Assembly (NCBI RefSeq): GCF_937898475.1
Contig: NZ_CALEJS010000025.1
Coordinates: forward strand, 211,357 to 275,356
Reading direction: 5' to 3'
Length of the DNA stretch: 64,000 bases
Source of the DNA: an uncultured Chitinophaga sp.
GTDB taxonomy: Bacteria > Bacteroidota > Bacteroidia > Chitinophagales > Chitinophagaceae
Below the pieces are notes generated by a model. It made no database searches, was not told where the DNA came from, and saw only the letters and a program-made list of their open reading frames with translations. Below, piece after piece: positions 22,924 through 31,678 of the stretch. Numbering within the stretch: position 1 is the stretch's first letter; each line of letters begins with the position of its first letter. Made by a program: the position numbers and the translations under genes.

Positions 22924-25344
22924 CTAGAACTTAAACGCCAGACTGGCTGCAAAGCTCCTTAATTTCTGCGGATTTACCGTGGTATACCCGATCCAGTATC
23001 TTTCATTGGTCAGGTTATCCATTTTTGCAGACACCCTGAATTTAGGCTGATCATAAAACACAGATGCGTTCAGGACCGTATAGGAAGGCAGTGTAAACAC
23101 ACCGAGTGCAGCGTCGTTGATGATCTTGTTGTCAGCAGCATAGTTTCCGCCAAAACCAAATCCAAGACCGCTCAGGTTACCGGCAGGTATACGGTAGCTC
23201 AACCAGAGGTTAGCTACATAAGGAGCGCCTGCGGTACCGGGACGACGGCCCTCCACATTCTTATCGGCGACTTTTTCAAGTTTTGAATCGTTATAGGCAA
23301 ATCCTGCCACTACGCTCATGCCGCGGAAAGGATTTGCGATCAGATCTACATCAATACCCTTGCTGTACTGGGTACCATCCTGTACAGATACGTTAGGTCT
23401 GTCAGATGGTCTTAATATATCCTTCACTTTGATATCATAGTAGCTGATGGTGCTGGTCAGTTTTCCTTCAAACAGATCCAGTTTCACACCGGCTTCCCAC
23501 TGGTTGGCATTTTCGGGTTTGTAAGAGATCTGTTTGCCTGTGCTGGGATCAAGTCCGGGCGCATTATTGGTGAAACCATTCTGATAGTTGGCAAACAGGG
23601 CCACAGCATCCCTGATGGGCTGGTATACGATACCCACTTTTGGAGACAGCTTCGTCTGGTTATAGGCGCCGTCTGACTTACCGGTAGTGGCATCATATGC
23701 GCCGTTGTAAACGTAATGATCTGCACGTAACGCACCTAGCACCAGCAGGTTGTCTGTCAGGTTCAATACATCAGACACATAAGCGCTGTAAGTGTTGCTG
23801 GTAAATATAGAAGGGTAAACAAAAGAATTACCTTTCTCCTGGTAAAGCCTATCCAGGTTAATACGGTTGAAATCGCCGTAGTTGGGAATAACATCCAGGC
23901 TTACATCAATCGTATCCAGTGTGTTACCGCCAAAGAACTGATCAGAGTTACGATAGAAGAAGTCAAGACCGGCTGTCAGGCGGTTGCGCAGGCTGCCGAT
24001 CTGGAAATCACCTATAAAGTTCTGCTGGATCTCAATCACCTGGTCCTTACTGTTATTCGTATACTGATCATTGCGGGAGATCATGTTGTTTGGCAGCAGG
24101 TAAAAGTACGGTGAGGGTCCGTCAGAAAAACTGTTGGTCATTGTAAAGTTGGTCTGGGAAGTCCAGTTACCTGAGATCTTATAATTCATCTGCCCGAAGA
24201 AGTTGATGTTCCTGGCAGTCTGGTAGATATCATCGTTTACATAAGAACGTTTGTAGTCGATCTTCAGCTGGTCTGCACGGTCATATCCCAGGGCCGTCAT
24301 GGTTTGTCCCCAGGGGAAGAAAAATACGTTCATCCCGGTATTGGTACCTTGCGCAAACTCCGCATCGAATAAAAATGACAGCTTATCATTTACCTTATAA
24401 GACAGGCTAGGCGCAAATACGAAATTCCTTGCCCAACCGTTGTCCTGCCAGCTGTTTTCATAAGAATAGGCGGAATTCACGCGCAACAGCACATTATGAT
24501 CCTTATCCAGCGGAGCATTTACATCTGCTCCCATACGATACAGCCCGTAATTGCCTGCGGTAAAGTTCACTTCACCGCCGAATGCATCATAAGGCTTTTT
24601 AGTGATACGGTTGATCAGGCCACCATAGCTGGTGAGTACGTTACCAAATAAAGTGGCGGAAGGGCCTTTCAGCACTTCTATCTTTTCCAGGTTCGCTACG
24701 TCGATCCTGCTGGATACGTTACCGGCTACACCATTACGCAGCTGGCTCTGTACAATAAAGCCGCGGAGGTTGTAATAGCTGCCCCCGTCACCGCTGCGGC
24801 CGGTGGCATCCCACATTTTGGTAAGACCAGGTACGTTACGCATAGCGTCGTCAACAGTAAGCACCACCTGCTCTTTCATTAATTCCTTTGATACCGAAAC
24901 AGTTGTCTGGGCGTTTTCCAGGTTCTTCAGGGTCATTTTATTGGCATAGTCGCTGGAGGAAGCCCTCAGCCTCCTTTGCCCGGAGATCACTACCTCCTGT
25001 AACTGCTTGTCATTCAGCTGCAATTCAAAAGACACATCGGCGGTTTGCCCCGCCACTGCAGCAACCTGCTTTTCTACCGGGGCAAAGCCCACCAAGGAAA
25101 TACGCAGGGTATAGGTACCGGGAACCAGCCTCCGGATACTGAATTCACCGTTCTCGTCCGTAACAGCCCCCTTGGTGGTGCCTGTTATCTGTACACTAAC
25201 GTAAGGCGCCGGTTTCCCGTCAGTTGTAATTACCTTTCCTTTAATATGTGAAAATTGATCCTCTTCGCTGGCCAATGCGATAGTAGTCAGGCCTAAAAAC
25301 ATGCAAATAAACACTAATAATCCCTTACCCATTGTAAAGCCCAT
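22924..25344 (-). CDS. TonB-dependent siderophore receptor
   Basis: 806 aa. The signal peptide ends near ALASEE. Residues 32-115 are a carboxypeptidase-regulatory-like domain (IKGKVITTDGKPAPYVSVQIT). Residues 130-245 are the plug (VDDAMRNVPGLT, SYYNLRGF, KIEVLKGPSATLFG, GGLINRITKKP). The rest is a 22-strand barrel ending in LRSFAASLAFKF with a terminal Phe. Plug motifs are those of FhuA/FpvA-type ferrisiderophore receptors rather than SusC. It transports an iron chelate across the outer membrane with TonB energy. Divergent from the sigma-like gene at 25609. A 21-bp-period direct repeat lies 55-93 bp upstream. Confidence 0.95.
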   Translation of the reverse strand: MGFTMGKGLLVFICMFLGLTTIALASEEDQFSHIKGKVITTDGKPAPYVSVQITGTTKGAVTDENGEFSIRRLVPGTYTLRISLVGFAPVEKQVAAVAGQTADVSFELQLNDKQLQEVVISGQRRLRASSSDYANKMTLKNLENAQTTVSVSKELMKEQVVLTVDDAMRNVPGLTKMWDATGRSGDGGSYYNLRGFIVQSQLRNGVAGNVSSRIDVANLEKIEVLKGPSATLFGNVLTSYGGLINRITKKPYDAFGGEVNFTAGNYGLYRMGADVNAPLDKDHNVLLRVNSAYSYENSWQDNGWARNFVFAPSLSYKVNDKLSFLFDAEFAQGTNTGMNVFFFPWGQTMTALGYDRADQLKIDYKRSYVNDDIYQTARNINFFGQMNYKISGNWTSQTNFTMTNSFSDGPSPYFYLLPNNMISRNDQYTNNSKDQVIEIQQNFIGDFQIGSLRNRLTAGLDFFYRNSDQFFGGNTLDTIDVSLDVIPNYGDFNRINLDRLYQEKGNSFVYPSIFTSNTYSAYVSDVLNLTDNLLVLGALRADHYVYNGAYDATTGKSDGAYNQTKLSPKVGIVYQPIRDAVALFANYQNGFTNNAPGLDPSTGKQISYKPENANQWEAGVKLDLFEGKLTSTISYYDIKVKDILRPSDRPNVSVQDGTQYSKGIDVDLIANPFRGMSVVAGFAYNDSKLEKVADKNVEGRRPGTAGAPYVANLWLSYRIPAGNLSGLGFGFGGNYAADNKIINDAALGVFTLPSYTVLNASVFYDQPKFRVSAKMDNLTNERYWIGYTTVNPQKLRSFAASLAFKF

Positions 25345-25398
25345 TCTTTAAAACAATTGATTTGACGCCGCAAAAATCCTACTCTTAAGACAATTTGG

Positions 25399-25437
25399 TT
25401 TACGAAATCGGGAAAAGATTTTACGATATCGGAAAAA
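25399..25437. promoter_or_regulatory. Direct repeat with 21-bp period upstream of the siderophore receptor
   Basis: TTTACGAAATCGGGAAAA (25399-25416) and TTTACGATATCGGAAAAA (25420-25437) match at 16 of 18 positions and start exactly 21 bp apart, two helical turns. Such spacing is typical of AraC-type or response-regulator dimers binding one face of DNA. It lies 55-93 bp upstream of the receptor start and about 170 bp from the divergent sigma-like gene. Confidence 0.55.
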
Positions 25438-25608
25438 TTGCTGGCATGTTAACATCTGTAAACTGGTATTTTGCGTATTTTTAAACAGATGGGTCTTTTT
25501 TTGCCTGTCAGATAAACACTAATGTTCTGTCCTGAACTTAGATGCGCTCTTCCCTCAAAGTCCCCCTGGTACCTGTGTGGAAATTATAACATCAACAAAC
25601 TTCATCGC

Positions 25609-25923
25609 ATGAAACCAACAGTCATGAAGGATGACAGGCAGCTTTTACGTAAACTTAAGAAGCGCGACCCAAATGCATTAAATGATACCTTCAAACAATA
25701 CCGGGTATGGCTGCTGATGGTAGCCGCTGCTACTATCCCCGACGTTGATGTGTCTGATAAGGCGCATATTGCAAAGGCAAAAAAAATGGTGGAAGACTTT
25801 TTCATTGAATGCTGGGAGCAGCAGCTCTTTAAACATGTAGATGTACCGCTAAGGACTTTCCTGTTCCGCGCCTTTACCGAACGTTGCAGAAAACAGCATG
25901 CGTTGCACCCGGTTATCCCTTGA
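25609..25923 (+). CDS. Short sigma-70 region-2-like protein without region 4
   Basis: About 104 aa from the preferred ATG at 25609 (25624 and 25522 are alternatives). KDDRQLLRKLKKRDPNALNDTFKQYRVWLL..., FFIECWEQQLFKHVDVPLRTFLFRAFTERCRKQ aligns by eye with region 2 of the intact ECF factor at 27511 (ALFELYRRWLV..., FFMDCWERKLFTSVNVSLKSFLHCSIRNRCL). The frame then ends; no region 4 follows in any frame before the FecR gene 85 bp downstream. It may be a degraded ECF factor or a genuine region-2-only protein that interacts with the adjacent FecR. It is divergent from the siderophore receptor, the usual position of an iron-responsive sigma gene. Confidence 0.65.
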   Translation: MKPTVMKDDRQLLRKLKKRDPNALNDTFKQYRVWLLMVAAATIPDVDVSDKAHIAKAKKMVEDFFIECWEQQLFKHVDVPLRTFLFRAFTERCRKQHALHPVIP

Positions 25924-26007
25924 GTACCCCAATAAGATTTTCAGCCAGCAGGACCATATAAACACTTGTATGTTATTCCTGTATGGTACAACCGAAACAC
26001 TATTACT

Positions 26008-27165
26008 GTGAAACCAAAGCTCAGCGTACAGCAAAACGAGCATATCTGGCAACTGATGTGCGAAAAAATGGCCGGCATTATCAGTCCGAAAGACCTCCGC
26101 TACCTGGAAGCAGCAGTCCCCAAAGACGAATTCATGCAGGAGGCGCTACAGACACTGGCTTTTGCATTGGGGGACGAAGAAGACCTCGACCTTGACCGCC
26201 TTCAACACGACGATGAATGGAATAATATCCTGCACGACATAAGACCTCATTCCCCGGAACATATCACCGCCACACCATCTTTCCGTCCCGGTAAACTGAT
26301 GGCTGCCGCCGTAGTAGCCGGACTGATACTCAGCGGCGCGGGGTATTACTATTTTTCAAGAGGAACGGCGCCGCATGCTGCTTCTGAGCATGTTCAGCTC
26401 AAACTCGCCAGCCAGCGAACGATTCCCCTGCCGGAGCACCCATCTCTGATCAGCCTGGGGGATGTACAATTGTATAACGGGGCGCAGTCATTACACTTCG
26501 ATGCGAAAGATGCATTCAACGTTAGCGGGCAACATACCCTGATCGTTCCCGCTGCCAAAGATTATAAAGTAATACTGGCAGATGGCACAGAAATATGGCT
26601 CAATGCAGATTCGCGCCTCCGGTTTCCCTTCAGCTTCAATGGCAACACCAGGGAAATCACCCTGCTGAACGGGGAAGCCTATGTGAAAGCAGCGCCAGAT
26701 CCTTCCAAACCGCTGATCATCCATACCCCGCAAAGTACTATACAGGTGCTGGGCACGGAATTCAATATCAACGCTTATGAGCAGGATAAGGTAAAGGTAT
26801 CCCTGGTAAGCGGCGCTGTAAAGATGAACGCAGGCCAACATACCACTATTATCAAACCCGGTATGGAAGCCGTGTATACAGCCGGGAAAGGCCTTATTAC
26901 CCAGGCCTTCGATCCCGGGAAAGTACTGAGCTGGCGCGATGGCAAACACTTTTTTGTACAGGCGCCTATCGCAGAAATATGCACCATCCTGGGCCGCCAC
27001 CTGGGCGTCACCGCTGTAGTAGACAGCGGCTCACCCGCACAGACAAAGCATTTCAGCGGTATGGTAGACAAACATGAACCTGTAGAAGCATTCATGGAAG
27101 GCCTGAAGAACGCCGTAAACATAGACTACTATATTGATGATAACGGCGTTCTGCATTTCAGGTAA
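26008..27165 (+). CDS. FecR-family anti-sigma/signal-transfer protein
   Basis: About 385 aa from GTG at 26008; an upstream ATG at 25966 and an internal ATG at 26056 are alternatives. A short cytoplasmic N-terminal helical part (IWQLMCEKMAGIISPKDLRYLEAAV) is followed by one membrane segment (LMAAAVVAGLILSGAGYYYF). The periplasmic FecR domain contains VILADGTEIWLNADSRLRFPFSF and VLGTEFNINAYEQDKVKVSLVSGAVKM. A C-terminal DUF4974-like domain ends the protein (FVQAPIAEICTILGRHLGVTAVV). It should hold a sigma factor and receive a signal from a TonB-dependent receptor, plausibly the divergent siderophore receptor. The partner could be the short sigma-like protein upstream or the complete one downstream. 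Confidence 0.9.
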   Translation: MKPKLSVQQNEHIWQLMCEKMAGIISPKDLRYLEAAVPKDEFMQEALQTLAFALGDEEDLDLDRLQHDDEWNNILHDIRPHSPEHITATPSFRPGKLMAAAVVAGLILSGAGYYYFSRGTAPHAASEHVQLKLASQRTIPLPEHPSLISLGDVQLYNGAQSLHFDAKDAFNVSGQHTLIVPAAKDYKVILADGTEIWLNADSRLRFPFSFNGNTREITLLNGEAYVKAAPDPSKPLIIHTPQSTIQVLGTEFNINAYEQDKVKVSLVSGAVKMNAGQHTTIIKPGMEAVYTAGKGLITQAFDPGKVLSWRDGKHFFVQAPIAEICTILGRHLGVTAVVDSGSPAQTKHFSGMVDKHEPVEAFMEGLKNAVNIDYYIDDNGVLHFR

Positions 27166-27201
27166 ACTGGCACTGCTCAATATAACACACCCATCAGGAC
27201 A

Positions 27202-27246
27202 AAATTGCGCAGCACGTTAATAGCTTGTTAACGCACTGCGCAATTT
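27202..27246. terminator. Hairpin downstream of fecR
   Basis: AAATTGCGCAG (27202-27212) and CTGCGCAATTT (27236-27246) form a perfect 11-bp stem. Inside it CGTTAA and TTAACG pair again, giving a long two-part hairpin. It begins 37 bp after the fecR stop. The following T-run is weak, so it may act as a terminator or as a 3'-end stabiliser. Confidence 0.6.
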
Positions 27247-27312
27247 CTCATATTTGGCCCGATTTCTACCATCCCTCAAAATCCGCCTTCCCCATTCCTC
27301 CGTATATTAATC

Positions 27313-27411
27313 TAGAATTAACAATTAATAGTTAATAATTCCAATGCCATTGTGCCCATCCGGACACAAGCCCCTCTGATGCTTAATTATTAGTCATTAA
27401 TTCTTAATTCT
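27313..27411. repeat. AT-only palindrome of 7-bp AATTAAT words
   Basis: The left arm (27313-27340: AATTAAC AATTAAT AGTTAAT AATT) pairs with the right arm (27384-27411) with about four mismatches in 28. The loop of about 43 bp is GC-rich. Together with the hairpin at 27202 it fills most of the 345-bp gap between fecR and the sigma gene; no other gene signal is seen there. Confidence 0.65.
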
Positions 27412-27510
27412 ACCAACTGCCCGTGATTTTTACTGCCCTCCCTCCATGCTGATAGCATTGACTGCGATTGGTGTATTATGTTAATCTACCAACCCAATCA
27501 TATCTGCTGC

Positions 27511-28053
27511 ATGAACACAAACGACCAGCTTTTATTAAACAGGTTACAGAATGGCGATGACACCGCGTTTGCCCAACTCTTCGAACTGTACCGCAGGTGG
27601 CTTGTCTACGTAGCCCTTACTATGCTCGATGATGAGACGGAAGCTCACGACACCGTACAGGATTTCTTTATGGACTGCTGGGAACGAAAACTGTTTACCA
27701 GTGTCAACGTTTCGCTGAAGAGTTTCCTGCATTGCTCTATCCGTAACAGGTGCCTCAACAAACTCAGGAATGAGGCCCTCAGGAAAAAGAAACTGAAAAA
27801 GCTCCTGGTGGGCGAAGAAACAAGCGCCGGCTATGAGGAACAACATGACGAACTATGGGATCAACTGTCACTGGTGCTCCCTAAAGTGCCTCCTATGTCT
27901 GCCAAGGTATTTCAGCTTACTTATGTTTCAGGCTTTACCCGCAAGGAGGTGGCTGAGCTGATGGGCATCAGCCCTTCCACGGTGAAACATCAGCTGGCGC
28001 GCGCGCTCAGGATCCTGCGCGGCCTACTTGAACGTGTAAAATTGTATACTTAG
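27511..28053 (+). CDS. ECF-type RNA polymerase sigma factor
   Basis: 180 aa from the ATG at 27511, chosen over 27478 because MNTNDQLLLNRLQNGDDTAFAQLFELY is the normal start of the family. Region 2 spans about 10-80 (FAQLFELYRRWLVYV, TVQDFFMDCWERKLF). Region 4 spans about 125-178 (MSAKVFQLTYVSGFTRKEVAELMGISPSTVKHQLARALRIL), a clear helix-turn-helix. Both regions are complete. Its 3' end overlaps that of the convergent GH106 gene by 4 bp. FecR proteins lie upstream (26008, same strand) and across the GH106 gene (30925, opposite strand); either could be its regulator. Confidence 0.93.
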   Translation: MNTNDQLLLNRLQNGDDTAFAQLFELYRRWLVYVALTMLDDETEAHDTVQDFFMDCWERKLFTSVNVSLKSFLHCSIRNRCLNKLRNEALRKKKLKKLLVGEETSAGYEEQHDELWDQLSLVLPKVPPMSAKVFQLTYVSGFTRKEVAELMGISPSTVKHQLARALRILRGLLERVKLYT

Positions 28054-30899
28054 TGCGCTGCTTCCAGTGTTACCGGTCCCAATAATCCCGATTCCTGCAA
28101 AGCCCACTCCGGGCGGATAGTAATATTTGTTTTTGTGAAACGCTGCGCTTCGGGCTTATTACGATCGCCTATCAGCCGGTTACGCCAACTGTTGATCACT
28201 TCAATCTCCAGTACATTATTGCCTGCCTGCACTATACCGCTAATGGATACACGGTATGGTGGGGCCCATAGTACGCCCAGCTTCCGGCCATTGAGCGTTA
28301 CACTGGCAATGCCTACATCCTTCACGCTTCCCAGGTTCAGGTACAGCGGCTTTCCTGCCTGCAGTTTACCTGTATCTACCGAAAATTCCTTGCGATATAC
28401 CGCAGTACCAGAGTAATAACGGATCCCTTCTTCCGGCCGTTCGGTCCAGCTGCTGAGGGCAGGGAACACTACTGATGCCGGGCCTCCCCAGCGCTCGTCA
28501 AAATGCAGCTGCCAGGGGCCGTGTAATGTATCCACCGGGCGTATTTCCGGGAAGTTGCCGACGGCAGTTCCCTGCTGCGTAACAGGAACGGGTTTCCTGA
28601 ACACTATGAACCAGGACCCATACGGCGCAAAAGACAGCGGCACTGTAGTAATGCCATTGGCCTGCGTATAGGCTGCCAACGGCTGTGTATGACCGGTTAC
28701 CGGATCCCAGCGCTCCGGCAGGCGGCCGCTTACACGAAAGCTTACCTTCGCGGCAGAGGCTTCCCGCTGCCTGCTGCTGACAAAATAATAGTCGGCATCA
28801 TTCCAACGGCGATGGATATATCCAAATGCGGTATCAGGCGCATCAAAATGGCAGTCTGCCGCTACTCCCTGTGACGACAGCCACGCTGCAGCGGTATATC
28901 CCCAAACCATACGCCCTTTCCCTGCCTGCCGGCTGCCCCGGCTTAAAGTATCCCTTCCCCATAACGCTGCCACCAGCTGCCGTAACTGCTGTTGTGCTGC
29001 CTGCCCCTGTTCCAGGCTTATGATCCGCTGTGTGGGCGAACCGATCACCGTTGCTCCTGCCAACACCAGCTGATGTACTTTGCGGAGTGCAGCCAATGAT
29101 AACACGCGGTGCGCGGGTAATACCAGTACCCGGTATTGCATGCCATGGGGCAATACCAGCCGTCCCTCCTTTACCTGCAGCGCCAGCAGACGTTCTTCAT
29201 TGATCACATCATAATCATAGCCGGGCAGCACACCGGCGGGATCATCTTCTTTACGCCGCACAATATTGGGTATATGATCTCCATAGTAGTACAGCACATC
29301 CGCTACAAAACGGCCTTCCTGCATCATATACTGCGTACGCGCCATGTAGCGGAAAAAAGCATCGGCATATTTCCACCAGGTAACATTGGGATTAATATGC
29401 GTGCCTGCAAAATATTCCTGTCCGGGTACGCCCATCTCTGCCGGCGAACTGGTGAAGGTATGCAGTACCGTCAGATTGAGCCCGGCGCATATTTCATGAT
29501 CAAAGCTGGGCTTCATATGCTCCCAGATAACATCATCCCAGTGACGGCCAATGGTGGTGAAGGCTTCTGCTCCAACCAACTTCTTATTGTAGATATGCGC
29601 CGCGCTGGCCGCCTGTTTTACAAAAAAGCGGTTTTCCGGCCGCGGGCGATGGGGGGATGGCGACCAGAACTCGCCCATCATGATCTCGCTATGCCCTAAA
29701 TTCTTCAGCCCGTCAAAAGGCCCGGCGTGCGGCCCGCCTGATTCCGCCTGTAAACCCATACCATAGGCAGCGGCCTTTTCCCTGAACACTTTATAATGAT
29801 TGTCAGCTATACAATCACTGATCGTTTTACGCAGATCTGCCAGGAAACGGTTGCTCGCCTCCCTGCTGTCTATGATCTTACCTGCTACTACAGGCAGGAA
29901 AGGCTTCAGATCATATCCTCTCCTGCGACGGAATTCCTGCATAAAATCTTCCGTCCAGTTAATGCCGCCCAGCTCCCAGCTGTCTGTCTGCAGGTAACGG
30001 AGTGTTGTGCCCGCATCCGGGCCTATGCTTTCCAGCAGCGGTTTTACGTGCGTGTCCCAATAACGGGTAAAGTGCCGGCGGCTCATATGATCGATCACCA
30101 GCCCTTTCCATTGATCGCTGGAAGTAGAGATATCCGCGCCGTTGAGCGTATACCCCATGCGGATCACCACCCATTTACCTGCGGGCGCCTTCCAGGAAAG
30201 CCTGCCCGTACTATCCATCAGACGGGAAATGTCGATCACTTTCCTGCTGTCTGCATGTACGCGATAATTTGCGGTAGTATCTTCTTCCAGCAGGTAACGG
30301 GTGTCGGGAGCAGATATACCTGCTTCATCAAAAGCAGCTTTCAGCCGCAGATGATGCAGGGGTTTTATACCTGCGGTATCTCCCAAGGGAAAGGCCAGTA
30401 CTACAATGTCTTTATAAAACCCATGTACGGCCCGGGGTAACGGCAGTGTATGTACGCCGTTGCCGCTTACTATTGTTTCAGACCAGCTGAGGTGTTTAGC
30501 GGCCTCCTGCGGCTGCACATCCGGGGCGCCCAGGTTCCAGCCGCTCTGTATATTCAGGCTGAGCTCAAGGCCCAGCCGCTTTGCTTCTTTTACTGCATGC
30601 CTGAACAGTTCCTGCCAGGCGGGCGATCCAAACATCGGCCCCGCAGGCACCGTGGCATTGCCCCGCTGATCCTGTCCGCCAGCGTCTACAATGCTGGCGC
30701 CGCTGAAACCTTTTTCCTTCATCGCCTCCAGGTCGCGCGTAATGGATTGTTTGCTGACGTTGCCGTTGAGCCACCACCACCAGCAGCGGATGCCGTAGGC
30801 AGACGGCGGTTGCTGAAAATAGTTTTCATTAAGTTCCTGGGCCCCGGCCATCAATGCACCCTGTATAAGTAAAGCCAGGCAACAAATAACTTTGATCAT
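28050..30899 (-). CDS. GH106-type alpha-L-rhamnosidase, secreted
   Basis: About 949 aa from ATG 30899. The frame is open upstream to 30962, but that part overlaps the upstream fecR gene; MIKVICCLALLIQGALMAGAQ is a proper signal peptide. The GH106 N-terminal signature is P.SAYGIRCWWWWLNGNVSKQSITRDLEAMKEKGFSG, followed by LGLELSLNIQSGWNLGAP. Late motifs include SFDHEICAGLNLTVLHTFTSSP and PNVTWWKYADAFFRYMARTQYMMQEG. A beta-sandwich ends the protein (VGIASVTLNGRKLGVLWAPPYRVSI). It removes L-rhamnose, expected from rhamnogalacturonan or plant glycosides, fitting the pectinesterase upstream in the same gene train. Confidence 0.92.
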   Translation of the reverse strand: MIKVICCLALLIQGALMAGAQELNENYFQQPPSAYGIRCWWWWLNGNVSKQSITRDLEAMKEKGFSGASIVDAGGQDQRGNATVPAGPMFGSPAWQELFRHAVKEAKRLGLELSLNIQSGWNLGAPDVQPQEAAKHLSWSETIVSGNGVHTLPLPRAVHGFYKDIVVLAFPLGDTAGIKPLHHLRLKAAFDEAGISAPDTRYLLEEDTTANYRVHADSRKVIDISRLMDSTGRLSWKAPAGKWVVIRMGYTLNGADISTSSDQWKGLVIDHMSRRHFTRYWDTHVKPLLESIGPDAGTTLRYLQTDSWELGGINWTEDFMQEFRRRRGYDLKPFLPVVAGKIIDSREASNRFLADLRKTISDCIADNHYKVFREKAAAYGMGLQAESGGPHAGPFDGLKNLGHSEIMMGEFWSPSPHRPRPENRFFVKQAASAAHIYNKKLVGAEAFTTIGRHWDDVIWEHMKPSFDHEICAGLNLTVLHTFTSSPAEMGVPGQEYFAGTHINPNVTWWKYADAFFRYMARTQYMMQEGRFVADVLYYYGDHIPNIVRRKEDDPAGVLPGYDYDVINEERLLALQVKEGRLVLPHGMQYRVLVLPAHRVLSLAALRKVHQLVLAGATVIGSPTQRIISLEQGQAAQQQLRQLVAALWGRDTLSRGSRQAGKGRMVWGYTAAAWLSSQGVAADCHFDAPDTAFGYIHRRWNDADYYFVSSRQREASAAKVSFRVSGRLPERWDPVTGHTQPLAAYTQANGITTVPLSFAPYGSWFIVFRKPVPVTQQGTAVGNFPEIRPVDTLHGPWQLHFDERWGGPASVVFPALSSWTERPEEGIRYYSGTAVYRKEFSVDTGKLQAGKPLYLNLGSVKDVGIASVTLNGRKLGVLWAPPYRVSISGIVQAGNNVLEIEVINSWRNRLIGDRNKPEAQRFTKTNITIRPEWALQESGLLGPVTLEAAH

Positions 30900-30924
30900 G
30901 CGTGTTGATATCATTCCCTTGCTG

Positions 30925-31629
30925 TTATTGATCCTTTCTTTCATGCACTTCCACCCTGCCATTGCTGATGCTGACGGCTATCGTGCCACGCCGGCGGTTG
31001 GTGCTAACAGAAAAGCTGCTTCCCTGCAAATGCGCCATCAGCCTGTTATTGGAAACATAGAAAGGACGCCGTGCATCATGACGCAGTTCAAAAACAGCGT
31101 CTCCTTCCAGGAACACTTCCCTTTTATCGCCGGCAAATTTTCGCGGATAAGAAAGCCTGGCGCCTGACTGCAGGATAACCCTGCTGCTGTCTTCCAGGTG
31201 AATAGTGAGTGGCGTATGACTGTTGTTGATGCTGTGCTGCATACCGGATGGGGCAGCTTTTGAAAGACGGGTACTGTAATGGAACATAAACGCAATGCCC
31301 ACCAGCACAGCGGCCAAAATGCCCGCTACGGCAAACAGGCGGGTGAGCCGGCTCTGCATAGTGGGTGCAGCGGGCGCCAGTTCCCGGGGAGCATCTCCGG
31401 CCAGTGTACGGTGCGTGTTTTCCAGTTGCTGCGCTGCTTCTCCCTCCGGTAAATGCATGGCCGTATACCGGATAAGGCGGTCTGCCCGCATGATCACATC
31501 CAGTTTTTCGGGATGCGTGCTGATCCAGTTCTGCCAGAAAAATACATCTACCGGGTCTAGTTTGAAATAATATCGCAGATACGACGCATTGGCCGCAAAA
31601 TCTTCCGCTTCGTAACGTGAATAATCCAT
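30925..31629 (-). CDS. FecR-family protein without an adjacent sigma gene
   Basis: 234 aa. The cytoplasmic N-terminal part has the DUF4880-like pattern (YFKLDPVDVFFWQNWISTHPEKLDVIMRADRLI). One membrane segment follows near 96-115 (LFAVAGILAAVLVGIAFMFHY), then the FecR domain (LTIHLEDSSRVILQSGARLSYPRKFAGDKREVFLEGDAVFELRHDARRPF). It lacks the C-terminal DUF4974 domain of the longer FecR at 26008. No sigma gene lies next to it on the same strand, and the closest complete one is at 27511 on the other strand. It lies 25 bp upstream of the GH106 gene. Confidence 0.9.
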   Translation of the reverse strand: MDYSRYEAEDFAANASYLRYYFKLDPVDVFFWQNWISTHPEKLDVIMRADRLIRYTAMHLPEGEAAQQLENTHRTLAGDAPRELAPAAPTMQSRLTRLFAVAGILAAVLVGIAFMFHYSTRLSKAAPSGMQHSINNSHTPLTIHLEDSSRVILQSGARLSYPRKFAGDKREVFLEGDAVFELRHDARRPFYVSNNRLMAHLQGSSFSVSTNRRRGTIAVSISNGRVEVHERKDQ

Positions 31630-31678
31630 ACAAGTGTTGGAATATAAGCAATTTGCGGCAGGATTTCATCCTACTCCA

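Noticed and set aside
30900..30962. N-terminal extension of the GH106 protein overlapping fecR
   Set aside because: It overlaps the end of fecR and precedes an obvious signal peptide starting at 30899.
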